A stretch of DNA of 35,554 nucleotides, taken from Candidatus Omnitrophota bacterium (GTDB lineage: Bacteria; Omnitrophota; Gorgyraeia; Gygaellales; Profunditerraquicolaceae). Below are positions 15,060-23,293 of the stretch, piece by piece (position 1 is the first letter of the stretch; every line of letters begins with the position of its first letter). The position numbers and the translations under genes were made by a program. The DNA lies in the NCBI GenBank assembly GCA_028716245.1, contig JAQUQW010000001.1, positions 613,925-649,478 of the forward strand. Direction: 5' to 3'. The notes under the pieces were generated by a model. That model saw only the letters and a program-made list of their open reading frames with translations. It ran no database searches and was not told where the DNA came from.

Positions 15060-16802
15060 TTATTTTTTTATTATTCTTTTAAGATCCTCTTTTGCCGGCA
15101 CGCCCCGGGAGGAAAAAATTTCATGGTTATCCAAGAGATAGAGCGGTCCGGAAAAAACCTGTATCTCTTTATTTAAGCCTATATTTTGTTTAAGCAGTTT
15201 TGCCCCTTCCGGACCCCGGGCGCAGCTCTTTACTTTAAGCGGGCCGGTTCCGTCACCAAGGCAGTCTTCCCAATAAGAACTGCTGATATTCTTTGAGCGA
15301 CAAATTAAATAATCCCAAAATTTCTGCGGGTAATATTTCTGGACGCATACCCCGCGCAAATACTCCTCTACTTCAGGAGCGCCATTTTTAGCGGCAAAAC
15401 TTTCGCCATTTTCTACTGCCAGGAAATGCAGATCCGGTTTGAACTCCTGCATAACTGCCAATATTCCGGAAGCATCGTTTTCGAATAAACTAACGAATAA
15501 ATCGAGGGTTCCTTTTTTGATTTTGCGGTTAAGTAAATACGCCAGCCCGCTTGCCTGCGGCTTGAGCATATAATCATCCCCGATTTGCAAAAAGTCATTT
15601 TTGATATTGGCAAAACCATCCTCTTTTTCGATTTCTTTGTCAAAGATATAAGCGGGCAGCCCTTGAATCGATAACTCCCTGACTTTTTTTTGCGCCTCAG
15701 GATCGGGATAATAAATATACCAGGCCTCTATACCCGGAAATTTTTTCTTTAATGAATTTATAACCGGCTCGGCGTTGCACACAGCACAATCTTTTACGCT
15801 AATTACCAACAGGCTTACTTTGTTTGGCACTTTGAATGAACAACTGGCTTTTAGCGTCCCGGGGTTTTGACAGCTTCCCACCAAAGCCTCCTTTTTACAA
15901 TTGCTGTCGGAATAACAACGCGGCAGGATCGCGTCGATATCGGCATCATCGGCGATATTCTCCGATAAACGCAGTTCATCAAGCTTGCAATCCACGAGCA
16001 AACCATCTTTGACCCCTAAACTTAATTTTCCTAACTTACGGCCCTGCCAGAAAGGCCGCAGGATAAAAGTGGTATCAATTTTAGTCAGCGCCTCCTGCTT
16101 TAATGGATTTTGCCCGATAAAAAGTATATCGATACCCTTAACCTGGGAAATTAATTTTAAATCTTCCTGCTCACCCAAGGTGCTCAAAAGAATAATTATT
16201 TGAACACCCTCTGTTTTTAACCGGCTGATTAATTTTGCGGTTTGTGCGGGCGTATTGATCTTTAATCCTTCTGTTTTTTGATGCGCGGCCAGGCTGGTTA
16301 ATCCGATAATTCCGATTTTAACTCCGTTAACATCTTTTATTATATATGGGAGAACTCTAGCGGGACTAGAATCCGTATCTAAATTAGCGCTAAGATACGC
16401 GGGGTGAGCCTTCTTCGCATTTTTTAAGAAAAATTCTTTTCCAAAATTAAATTCATCGGAGCCGATGCCTACGGCATCATATTTCATAAGCTCCATAGAC
16501 TTATAGTTAACTTCCGAACGCTGCATATCCAATTGAACACTTTGAGTATATTCATCCATCAAACCGCCGGCGGTGAAATTACCGCAATCTAAAAGCAGAA
16601 GGCCGGAATCTTTTTTTCTCAACTCTTTAACCAGGATGGCCCGCCGGGCGACACCCCCATCCTGCTGAATGGGACAACTGCATGGGTAGAGCATGGCGTG
16701 GGTCTGGCCGGTATAAAGGATGGTTATCTCTTGAGCATACAAAATATTTACCGCCAAAACCAGGAAACTAAAAATAATTAATAAGGTTTTGCCGATTTTC
16801 AT
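15060..16802 (-). CDS. UshA-like metallophosphatase pseudoenzyme fused to thioredoxin-like domains
   Basis: A 580-residue exported protein with a signal peptide (1-23, cleavage after LYA or LYAQ). Residues 25-275 have the fold pattern of UshA-type metallophosphatases, but nearly every metal ligand is changed. The NDxH motif reads GQTH (32-35), GD reads GN (74-75), GNHEFD reads GSDEFN (114-119), the LTHxG His is Thr208, and GHTH reads GQNP (230-233). A PCSC pair (Cys41, Cys43) precedes GGVARRA, as in a UshA subfamily with PCGC. From ~325 a thioredoxin-like domain carries CAVC (339-342) and a cis-Pro GLPAY (381-385). From ~440 a second, DsbA-like segment has scattered Cys but no CxxC. It overlaps serA by 4 bases. 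An extracytoplasmic redox or binding role is inferred. Confidence 0.78.
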   Translation of the reverse strand: MKIGKTLLIIFSFLVLAVNILYAQEITILYTGQTHAMLYPCSCPIQQDGGVARRAILVKELRKKDSGLLLLDCGNFTAGGLMDEYTQSVQLDMQRSEVNYKSMELMKYDAVGIGSDEFNFGKEFFLKNAKKAHPAYLSANLDTDSSPARVLPYIIKDVNGVKIGIIGLTSLAAHQKTEGLKINTPAQTAKLISRLKTEGVQIIILLSTLGEQEDLKLISQVKGIDILFIGQNPLKQEALTKIDTTFILRPFWQGRKLGKLSLGVKDGLLVDCKLDELRLSENIADDADIDAILPRCYSDSNCKKEALVGSCQNPGTLKASCSFKVPNKVSLLVISVKDCAVCNAEPVINSLKKKFPGIEAWYIYYPDPEAQKKVRELSIQGLPAYIFDKEIEKEDGFANIKNDFLQIGDDYMLKPQASGLAYLLNRKIKKGTLDLFVSLFENDASGILAVMQEFKPDLHFLAVENGESFAAKNGAPEVEEYLRGVCVQKYYPQKFWDYLICRSKNISSSYWEDCLGDGTGPLKVKSCARGPEGAKLLKQNIGLNKEIQVFSGPLYLLDNHEIFSSRGVPAKEDLKRIIKK

Positions 16803-18385
16803 GTCCGGATCATCTTTACAGTTAAAATATTTTCTAATTTTCTTATTTTATCCTGAATTTCCGAAGAGACCTGATTATCTACGCTCCAGACACTGATTGC
16901 TTTATCGCCGGGCTGGTTGCGGCCTAGGGCCATAGCGGCAATATTTATATTATTTTTACCCATAAGCGTTCCCAGGTTTCCGATTAAACCCGGCTTATCC
17001 AGGTTGCGGATAAAAATCATTTCGCCGACCGGATACAGATCCAGATAATAATCGTCAATTTTAACAATCCTGGGCTGTTTATTGCCGGAAAGCGTCCCAA
17101 GGATCGACTTAGTTTCTTTGTCTGTTTTAATCTCTAACTGAATAAGATTGACAAACTCGCCTTCCTGGCCGGATTTAGATTCAAGGAGCTTTATTCCTCT
17201 TTCTTTAAGTAAGGATAGGCCGTTAACAAAATTAACCGTTTCCTTTAATATGGGAGTTAGTATCCCTTTAACTAAAGCCATGGTTATCGGGCTTAAGTCA
17301 TATTTTGTAATCTGTCCGCTGTAGCTTATGGTCAACTCGCCAAACCTGCCTTCGACTAATTGCGCGGCAAACATTCCCAATTTTTCTCCTAAATTAATAT
17401 AAGGATTGAGGATCTTGCAGGCCTCCGCGTCTAAACAGGGATAATTTGCGGCGTTGCGGATCCCTTTTCCCAGGAGCGCATCACGTACAATTTCAGCGAC
17501 TTCAATGGCGACGTTAATCTGGGCCTCTTCGGTGGATGCGCCAAGATGCGGAGTAGTGATTATATTATCCAACTTCAGAAGCTCACTGTCCGCGGCCAGC
17601 GGCTCATTTTCAAAAACATCCATTGCCGCTCCGGCTACTTTGCCTTCTTTTACGGCTTTGGCTAAAGCCGCCTCATCGATAATCCCGCCGCGCGCGCAGT
17701 TTATAATCCGCACGCCTTTTTTCATTATGCCGAATTCTTTATCCGAAATCATGTGCTTGGTTTCTTCGGTTAAAGGAGTATGCACGGTAATATAATCGGA
17801 TTCCTGCAGCACCTTTTTTAGCTCCGCAATTTCAACGCCGATATCTTCAGCCACTTTTGCCGACAGAAAAGGGTCAAAGGCCAAAACCTTCATGCCGAAT
17901 GATTTTGCCCTTTTGGCAACCTCTGAACCGATCCTGCCGAATCCCACGATACCCAAAACCTTATTATACAATTCGACGCCCATAAATTTAGAACGTTTCC
18001 ACTCCCCTTTTTTCATCGAGGCATTTGCCTGGGCGATATTCCTGGATAAAGCCAAAATCATGCTAAAGGTATGTTCGGCGGTAGAGATAGTGTTTCCCGC
18101 CGGAGTATTCATTACGATAATCCCATGTTGTGTAGCCGCTTCTAAATCCACGTTATCCAAACCCACGCCGGCCCGGCCAATAACCTTTAATTTTTTGGCT
18201 GCCGCAATAATTTCCTTGGTCACTTTAGTCGCGCTGCGCACAACTAAAGCATCGTAATCCTTAATCACTTCTTTCAAAGTATCAGGCTTTAAATCTGTTT
18301 TTACCTCAACGGTTAGCTCTTTAGAGCCTTTGAATACCTTAAGCCCTTCTTCGCTTAATGCGTCACTGACTAAAACTTTAATCAT
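16799..18385 (-). CDS. serA: D-3-phosphoglycerate dehydrogenase
   Basis: SerA oxidises 3-phosphoglycerate to phosphohydroxypyruvate, the first step of serine synthesis. The 528-residue long form has a substrate domain (VVRSATKVTKE, GRAGVGLDNVDLEAA), an NAD domain with VGFGRIGSEVA (147-157), and catalytic Arg232 (NCARGGIIDEAAL), Glu261 (ENEP) and His280 (TTPHLGAST). An intervening allosteric (ASB) domain at ~315-450 and a C-terminal ACT domain at ~455-528 (LDKPGLIGNLGTLMGKNNINI) bind serine in related enzymes, so feedback control is likely. ATG at 18385 has AAAGGAG upstream. It follows the class V aminotransferase by 5 bases, so the two give consecutive steps of one pathway. Confidence 0.97.
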   Translation of the reverse strand: MIKVLVSDALSEEGLKVFKGSKELTVEVKTDLKPDTLKEVIKDYDALVVRSATKVTKEIIAAAKKLKVIGRAGVGLDNVDLEAATQHGIIVMNTPAGNTISTAEHTFSMILALSRNIAQANASMKKGEWKRSKFMGVELYNKVLGIVGFGRIGSEVAKRAKSFGMKVLAFDPFLSAKVAEDIGVEIAELKKVLQESDYITVHTPLTEETKHMISDKEFGIMKKGVRIINCARGGIIDEAALAKAVKEGKVAGAAMDVFENEPLAADSELLKLDNIITTPHLGASTEEAQINVAIEVAEIVRDALLGKGIRNAANYPCLDAEACKILNPYINLGEKLGMFAAQLVEGRFGELTISYSGQITKYDLSPITMALVKGILTPILKETVNFVNGLSLLKERGIKLLESKSGQEGEFVNLIQLEIKTDKETKSILGTLSGNKQPRIVKIDDYYLDLYPVGEMIFIRNLDKPGLIGNLGTLMGKNNINIAAMALGRNQPGDKAISVWSVDNQVSSEIQDKIRKLENILTVKMIRT

Positions 18386-18390
18386 TTTAT

Positions 18391-19530
18391 TTACTCCTTT
18401 AAAAATACCTCTTCGGCTGCCTTGATCCCGGCGCCTAAAGTAAATTTATACCCCATTTGAGTAAGTACTTTTTCCAAACAAGATAGACCGGTAATGATAT
18501 CCGATTCGGCGATATACCCCATATGCGCGATACGCAAAATCTTGCCCTTTAATTCAGCCTGGCCGCCGGCAATTGTCACTCCATAAGTATCACGCATAGT
18601 TTTAACTAACTTTTCACCGTCGATACCGGCAGGCACCTTTATAGCCGTAACCGCGTCGGAAGAAGCGGTCGGCGCGAATAACTCAAGGCCTAAGGCTTTG
18701 GCCGCCGCGCGCGTTGCATCAGCCATAATCTTATGGCGTTTAAATATATACTCTAATCCGTCCTTCTGCATAATCTTTAAGGCTTCATTTAAAGCATCAA
18801 TTAAGGTAATGGAAGATGTAAACGGCGTATCGTTTTTATCCAGGGCTTTTTTAGCCTTTCTTAAATCTAAATAATAACGGCCGGATTTTGAAGCCTCCAC
18901 CAATTTCCAGGCCTTGGAGCTAACGGTAATAAAACCTAACCCCGGAGGAAGCATCAGCCCTTTTTGTGACCCGGCTACTGCCACATCCACTCCCCAGGCA
19001 TCTGTTTTTAAATCTACCGCGCCCAGGCCGCTGATGGCATCGACAACCAGCACTGCTGGGCTGGCTTTGACTACCGCGGCAATCGCGGCGATATCATTAT
19101 CCACGCCGGTTGAAGTCTCGCACAGAGTGGTAAATACCGCTTTTATCTGCGGATTGGATTTCAACCTCTTCTGTATTTCTTGCGGGCTAACGGCCTTACC
19201 CCACTCTACATCAATAATTTCAGTATTAATCCCATAGGCTTTGGCAATCTCGGTCCATCTTTCGCCGAATTTTCCGCCCTGCACCACTAGAGCAGTATCC
19301 CCGCAAGAAAGCAGATTGACTACCGCCGCCTCCATTGCTCCGGTTCCCGAAGAGGAAATAATAAAAACACCGTTGGAGGTCTGAAAAACCCATTTTAATC
19401 CTGTGCCAGCCTCTTTTAAAATCTCCTGGAATTGCGGCGTGCGGTGATGGATAATCGGCCTGGCCATTGCCAGGCTTACTTGCGGCGGTAAAGGGGTTGG
19501 CCCGGGTGTCAATAAATATTGCTTGTTCAT
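18391..19530 (-). CDS. Class V aminotransferase, probable serine-pathway transaminase
   Basis: A PLP enzyme of the serine-pyruvate/alanine-glyoxylate group (379 residues). Motifs are LLTPGPTPLPP at the start, HHRTPQFQEIL, SSSGTGAMEAAV (phosphate binding), TTLCETSTGVDND, VVDAISGLGAVDL (Asp164 region) and the PLP lysine Lys190 in GSQKGLMLPPGLGF. Directly downstream is serA, so the likely reaction is glutamate- or alanine-dependent amination of phosphohydroxypyruvate, standing in for SerC. Serine-glyoxylate or alanine-glyoxylate activity is the alternative. ATG at 19530 uses AAGGAG supplied by repeat copy D. An overlapping mini-frame from the repeat ends at this ATG (ATGA). Confidence 0.88.
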   Translation of the reverse strand: MNKQYLLTPGPTPLPPQVSLAMARPIIHHRTPQFQEILKEAGTGLKWVFQTSNGVFIISSSGTGAMEAAVVNLLSCGDTALVVQGGKFGERWTEIAKAYGINTEIIDVEWGKAVSPQEIQKRLKSNPQIKAVFTTLCETSTGVDNDIAAIAAVVKASPAVLVVDAISGLGAVDLKTDAWGVDVAVAGSQKGLMLPPGLGFITVSSKAWKLVEASKSGRYYLDLRKAKKALDKNDTPFTSSITLIDALNEALKIMQKDGLEYIFKRHKIMADATRAAAKALGLELFAPTASSDAVTAIKVPAGIDGEKLVKTMRDTYGVTIAGGQAELKGKILRIAHMGYIAESDIITGLSCLEKVLTQMGYKFTLGAGIKAAEEVFLKE

Positions 19531-19537
19531 TTCTGAT

Positions 19538-19587
19538 CTCCTTGCCTAGAAAGGCACACCCGCGCAATTCATTATAAGCGCGGGGCG
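19538..19587 (-). repeat. Dispersed two-hairpin repeat, copy D
   Basis: Full copy between clpP and the aminotransferase gene. Hairpin 1 is GCCT 19544-19547, loop AGAA, AGGC 19552-19555, where a T-A pair replaces the C-G of other copies (compensatory). Hairpin 2 is CCCGCGC 19559-19565 with GCGCGGG 19578-19584. The minus-strand loop reads TTATAATGAATT and so contains a perfect TATAAT, but no good -35 is seen upstream. It ends in AAGGAG used by ATG 19530. A GTG at 19559 opens a 10-codon frame ending on that ATG. Confidence 0.92.
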
Positions 19588-19607
19588 TAACTCCTTTAAA
19601 ATTGTTT

Positions 19608-20219
19608 TTACTTCTTCTTATTCTCCGGTAAGATTACCTCATCAACTAAACCATAATCCTTGGATTCCTGGGAGGACATAAAATAATCCCTGTCGGTATC
19701 CCTCTGTATTTTATCCAGGGGCTGGCCGGTATGCTGCGCCAGGATTTCATTGATCCGGTCGCGTAATTTCAAAATCTCCTTTGCCTGGATAGAAATATCG
19801 GCAGCGGCTCCCTGCACTCCTCCCCAGGGCTGATGGATCATAATCCGCGAATTAGGAAGCGCAAAACGCTTTCCTTTGGTGCCTGCTGATAATAAAACCG
19901 CTCCCATGCTGGAGGCCTGCCCCACGCAATAAGTAGCGACATCGCATTTCACAAATTGCATCGTATCATAAATAGCCAGGCCGGCGGTAACCGAACCACC
20001 CGGGGAATTAATATAGACATTAATATCTTTATCTTTATCCTCCATCTGCATAAAAAGCAACTGCGCAATCACAAGATTGGCAACATAGTCATCAACCGGG
20101 GTACCGATAAACAAAATACGGTCTTTTAAAAGACGCGAATAAATATCATAAGCGCGTTCAAAACCGCGGGGAGTCTGCTCAATTACCATCGGCACCAATA
20201 CCTGCATTCTCTTATCCAT
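19608..20219 (-). CDS. clpP: ATP-dependent Clp protease proteolytic subunit
   Basis: ClpP is the barrel-forming serine peptidase that degrades unfolded proteins fed by Clp ATPases. The 203 residues have the mature N-terminus [21 protein letters not shown], the oligomer segment [19 protein letters not shown], and the catalytic triad Ser104 ([11 protein letters not shown]), His129 ([10 protein letters not shown]) and Asp178 ([10 protein letters not shown]). It follows the trigger factor gene (tig-clpP is a common order), but clpX does not follow. The gap on each side holds a copy of the dispersed repeat. The ATG uses AGGAGG at the end of copy E. Confidence 0.97.
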   Translation of the reverse strand: MDKRMQVLVPMVIEQTPRGFERAYDIYSRLLKDRILFIGTPVDDYVANLVIAQLLFMQMEDKDKDINVYINSPGGSVTAGLAIYDTMQFVKCDVATYCVGQASSMGAVLLSAGTKGKRFALPNSRIMIHQPWGGVQGAAADISIQAKEILKLRDRINEILAQHTGQPLDKIQRDTDRDYFMSSQESKDYGLVDEVILPENKKK

Positions 20220-20224
20220 GTTAT

Positions 20225-20275
20225 CCTCCTAGCCCACAAGGGCACACCCGCGCAATTCCTTATAAGCGCGGGGTG
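20225..20275 (-). repeat. Dispersed two-hairpin repeat, copy E
   Basis: Full copy in the 60-base gap between tig and clpP. Hairpin 1 is GCCC 20232-20235, loop ACAA, GGGC 20240-20243. Hairpin 2 is CCCGCGC 20247-20253 with GCGCGGG 20266-20272. The end toward clpP is slightly changed (CCTCCTAGCCC) but still gives AGGAGG at a good distance from ATG 20219. A GTG at 20247 opens an 8-codon frame (VCPCGLGG) ending in TAA one base before the clpP start. Confidence 0.92.
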
Positions 20276-20279
20276 GTTA

Positions 20280-21155
20280 TTATTCTACCTGCCAATCCGC
20301 CTGGCTTAACAAAAACTCCATAACCTTGCGCGGCATATGGTCATCTATGGCAATATTCTCTTTTTTGGCAATCTGGGATAAAACTAAATACACCTTGACC
20401 TGCTTCTGGGCTTCCGGCTCAATCCCCTCTAAAAGTAATTTTTCCTGCTCATCGATCTTATCCCGAGGCACCCCTTTCATCGCCAAATCAATTTTAGATT
20501 GCCGAAGCATATCCTGGGTTTGCCGATCGACCAATCCCTGGGGCAGCTTAAACTCTAAACCTTTCATTATGCCCTCAATTAATTCATTTTCAATACGGCT
20601 GCGCTCCTGGTTTTCTTTGGTCATAAAAATTTGCCTCTCTACCGCCTTTTCCAATTCCGCCAAATTAGGATACCCCAAAGAACGGCTGAACTTATCGTCC
20701 AGAGATTCTGCCTTATGCGACTCTTTCACCGAATCAATCTGCCTTTTTATTTCATCGCTTGAAACTGAAACTGTTTTAAAATTTATCTTCAGATTCTTAT
20801 AATTTTTAATCGCGATCTCCGGAGTCACCTCCACAACGGCCTTAAAAGAAAGGTTGGTCCGGTCAAGTTTCACATCGGCTATCTGCGGAAGCTCGATGAC
20901 ATCGAGTTTTTCCGCCTCAATCGCCTGGTTATAGACATCCGGAACTAATTCTTTTAAAACCTGCTCATGGACGACAGCCGCATAATGCTTCTCTAAAACA
21001 TCCCTTGGCGCTTTGCCCGGGCGAAAACCCGGAACTTTTGCTTCTTTGGCAATCTGGGAGAAAACCTCTTCAAATTTATTTTTTACCCGTTCGCCGCTCA
21101 CCGCGACCTTGATCTCGCATTTTGTACTATCCAGTTTCTTAACTTCGGTTTTCAT
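20280..21155 (-). CDS. tig: Trigger factor lacking the PPIase domain
   Basis: Trigger factor binds the ribosome exit site and shields nascent chains. The protein has 291 residues against about 430-450 in the usual family. The ribosome-binding N-terminal domain is intact, with the signature VPGFRPGKAPRDVLEKHY (41-58). The linker VEVTPEIAIKNYKNLKI runs to ~125. The FKBP-like PPIase domain, expected from about 150 to 245, is absent: the helix ending KESHKAES (144-151) passes directly to LDDKFSRSLGYPNLAELEKAVERQ, the normal start of the C-terminal chaperone arms. The reading frame is continuous, so this is a clean domain deletion, not a frameshift. The C-terminal domain is also slightly short. 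It lies just upstream of clpP and follows lptB by 12 bases. Confidence 0.92.
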   Translation of the reverse strand: MKTEVKKLDSTKCEIKVAVSGERVKNKFEEVFSQIAKEAKVPGFRPGKAPRDVLEKHYAAVVHEQVLKELVPDVYNQAIEAEKLDVIELPQIADVKLDRTNLSFKAVVEVTPEIAIKNYKNLKINFKTVSVSSDEIKRQIDSVKESHKAESLDDKFSRSLGYPNLAELEKAVERQIFMTKENQERSRIENELIEGIMKGLEFKLPQGLVDRQTQDMLRQSKIDLAMKGVPRDKIDEQEKLLLEGIEPEAQKQVKVYLVLSQIAKKENIAIDDHMPRKVMEFLLSQADWQVE

Positions 21156-21167
21156 CTGTTCCCTTTC

Positions 21168-21890
21168 TTACATACGGAATTTCTCACCCAAATAAACCTG
21201 GCGCGCCTGAGGATGATTGATCAGTTCATGCGCCGTGCCTGAAATAAGTATTAAGCCGTCTGAGATTAAATACGCCCGGTCGGTTATGGCCAGAGTTTCG
21301 CGCACGTTATGATCGGTCAATAAAATCCCCAGGCCTTTTGCCTTTAGTTCTTTGATGATTTCCTGCGCTTCGTTAACCACTATCGGATCAATGCCTGAGA
21401 AAGGCTCATCCAAAAGTATAAAAGACGGATTAGTCACCAGCGCCCGGGTAATTTCAAGGCGCCTTCTTTCCCCGCCGCTTAAGGTATAAGCTTTATTTTT
21501 CGCTAAATGCGCGATATTTAATTCTTCAAGCAAAGACGCCAGCCTGCGTTTTCTCTCCGGACGAGCCAGAGGCAGGGTTTCTAAGATCGCGTTTATATTT
21601 TCTTCAACCGTCAGCTTACGGAATATTGATGCCTCTTGTGAAAGATAGCCTATCCCAAAACGCGCCCGCTCATGAATAGGCAGATTGGTGATCTGATGGT
21701 TATCAAAAACAATTGTGCCGCTATTGGGAGGAACAATCCCCACGATCATATAAAAAGTCGTGGTTTTGCCCGCGCCGTTTGGCCCCAAAAGCCCCACAAT
21801 CTCACCGCGTTTGACCGTAATATCAACGCCTTTGACTACTTGGCGTCCGTCATAGGTTTTAGTCAACCCTTTAGTTTCCAAAAGCCGCAT
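21168..21890 (-). CDS. lptB: LPS export ABC transporter ATPase LptB
   Basis: LptB powers extraction of LPS from the inner membrane with LptFG. The 240 residues are typical. Walker A is GPNGAGKTTTFYMIVG (36-51), the Q-loop segment is GYLSQEASIFRKLTVEENI (81-99), the signature is LSGGERRRLEITRAL (137-151), Walker B is SFILLDEPFSGIDP (156-169) and the switch His is in TDHNVRETL. The GYLSQEASIFRKLTVEEN segment is characteristic of LptB within ABC ATPases. It overlaps the LptC-LptA gene by 20 bases. In proteobacteria rpoN usually follows; here tig-clpP follows instead. Confidence 0.95.
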   Translation of the reverse strand: MRLLETKGLTKTYDGRQVVKGVDITVKRGEIVGLLGPNGAGKTTTFYMIVGIVPPNSGTIVFDNHQITNLPIHERARFGIGYLSQEASIFRKLTVEENINAILETLPLARPERKRRLASLLEELNIAHLAKNKAYTLSGGERRRLEITRALVTNPSFILLDEPFSGIDPIVVNEAQEIIKELKAKGLGILLTDHNVRETLAITDRAYLISDGLILISGTAHELINHPQARQVYLGEKFRM

Positions 21891-22761
21891 GCATCTTCTC
21901 CGTTTGATAAATAATTATCTGGGGCCTGCCGGTTAAACTTATTTTCTTATCCAAAGCGGTATAAACCGCCTCCTGGCTGTAAGAAATATTTTCACCGCGG
22001 ATGATCCGCACATTCCCCCGCGAAACAATCTTGTTAATGGAGCTGGACATCAAATCCGGCCCCTGATCTTTTTTACCCGGCTCCTGCTTACCCTGCTCCT
22101 GCTTGGGGGAAAAATAAACCTCCATCTTGTCGCTGTAAATGGTCATATCCGATTTTTCTACTTTAACATTATTATTGAATACGGCAATATTTTTTTCATA
22201 ATCGATATCCAGGGGCCCGTCGCAGGTAATCACGATCTTCTCTTTCTTGTTAGTTTGTTTATTCGAAGGCTGAATATCTAAACGCACATTTTTATCCAGC
22301 ACAACCTGCTTTAAGGCGGTTTGCCCTTTTGCCCCAACCCCTGCAAGATTCATATCCGAACGCGCCAGGTTAACCTTATCCAACGTGCTGACGATCTGCT
22401 GTTTACGGTCCCAGTCCAGAGAATCGGTAGTCAGCTTTGCTCCGCTGGAAGTAGTAATGACCACATTTTTTTCCAGATGCACCACTCCGCTGCTTTTGTT
22501 GAAATTGCCGTTATCGGCGGTCAGGTTTATCTTATCCTTATCCCCGTAATGGTTACCCACTACTTCTTTAAGCTTAACCACATCATTATAGATATCCGCT
22601 GATTTCCCGGAAAGATCCCAGGCCTTTTTCCCTTTTTCACCGGAACCGGAAAGAGAAAAATCACCGATCTGCTGAGCGGATTCTTTGGTTTCTTCCGCGA
22701 TAAGAATACCCCGGGCAAGCAATAAAAACGCAAAAACTAAAACTATTTTTTTAAGCTCCAT
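21871..22761 (-). CDS. LptC-LptA fusion protein (LPS transport bridge)
   Basis: A 296-residue periplasmic protein with an N-terminal signal or anchor (about 5-22). Residues ~30-155 match the LptC fold (DLSGKSADIYNDVVKLKEVVG, LTADNGNFNKSSGVVHLEKNV, TTDSLDWDRKQQIVST). Residues ~165-296 match the LptA/OstA repeat (VITCDGPLDIDYEKNIAVFNN, VYSDKMEVYF-like text, IVSRGNVRIIRGENISYSQEAVY). A Gln/Lys/Gly-rich low-complexity insert (KQEQGKQEPGKKDQGP) lies within the LptA part. In most diderms LptC and LptA are separate genes; here one chain would carry LPS from LptBFG to the outer membrane. It lies between kdsC and lptB (overlaps of 11 and 20 bases), the classic position of lptC-lptA. Confidence 0.85.
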   Translation of the reverse strand: MELKKIVLVFAFLLLARGILIAEETKESAQQIGDFSLSGSGEKGKKAWDLSGKSADIYNDVVKLKEVVGNHYGDKDKINLTADNGNFNKSSGVVHLEKNVVITTSSGAKLTTDSLDWDRKQQIVSTLDKVNLARSDMNLAGVGAKGQTALKQVVLDKNVRLDIQPSNKQTNKKEKIVITCDGPLDIDYEKNIAVFNNNVKVEKSDMTIYSDKMEVYFSPKQEQGKQEPGKKDQGPDLMSSSINKIVSRGNVRIIRGENISYSQEAVYTALDKKISLTGRPQIIIYQTEKMHAAFGN

Positions 22762-23290
22762 AAAACCCCAAAACGTCTTTCCATTTATCCTGCAACCTAA
22801 GAATTAATTCCGCAATTTCCCTGACCGCTCCGCGGCCGCCTGAGCGGTTAGTTATATAAAACGCAGCTTCCTTTATTTCTAAAGAGGCATTGGCCACCGC
22901 AATGGGCAGGCCGACTTTACGCATCAGCGATAAATCCACCAGGTCATCACCCATAAAACAAATTTCATCCAAAGAAACATTATATTTTTTAAGTATCCTG
23001 TCCAAAACCGCCGTCTTGGGGAATATATCGGCAAAAACTTCGGCAACGTGCATATCTTTTGCCCGCGGCTTAATGGCCTTGGATTTTTTGGCCGTAATCA
23101 GGATAGTCTTGATTCCGGATTTATGCAAGACAAAAACGCCCAAACCGTCATGCACATCAAAAAACTTTGAATCCCGGCCCCGGGAATCATAAATTATCCT
23201 GCCGTCGGTTAGGACCCCGTCGACATCTAATAAGAGCAGTTTGATCTTTTTAAAACGCACCTTTAATTCTTCCGTAATTATCTCAGCCAT
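22751..23290 (-). CDS. kdsC: 3-deoxy-D-manno-octulosonate 8-phosphate phosphatase
   Basis: KdsC is a C0-type HAD phosphatase that dephosphorylates Kdo-8-phosphate. The 179 residues show LLLLDVDGVLTDGRIIYDSRG (nucleophile Asp22, acid/base Asp24), FFDVHDGLGVFVLHKSGIKT, motif II as ITAKKSKAIKPRAKDM, and motif III/IV KYNVSLDEICFMGDDLVDLSLM. Motif II usually reads ITGRxS; the Thr is kept. The lack of a cap domain and the C-terminal GGRGAVREIAELIL tail match the tetrameric KdsC family. It lies 3 bases after kdsD and overlaps the LptC-LptA gene. Confidence 0.94.
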   Translation of the reverse strand: MAEIITEELKVRFKKIKLLLLDVDGVLTDGRIIYDSRGRDSKFFDVHDGLGVFVLHKSGIKTILITAKKSKAIKPRAKDMHVAEVFADIFPKTAVLDRILKKYNVSLDEICFMGDDLVDLSLMRKVGLPIAVANASLEIKEAAFYITNRSGGRGAVREIAELILRLQDKWKDVLGFYGA

Positions 23291-23293
23291 ATT

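Noticed and set aside
19572-19577. TATAAT inside repeat copy D as a -10 promoter element
   Set aside because: No acceptable -35 at 16-18 bases upstream; TTATAA recurs in the loops of the full copies, so this is more likely a loop sequence.
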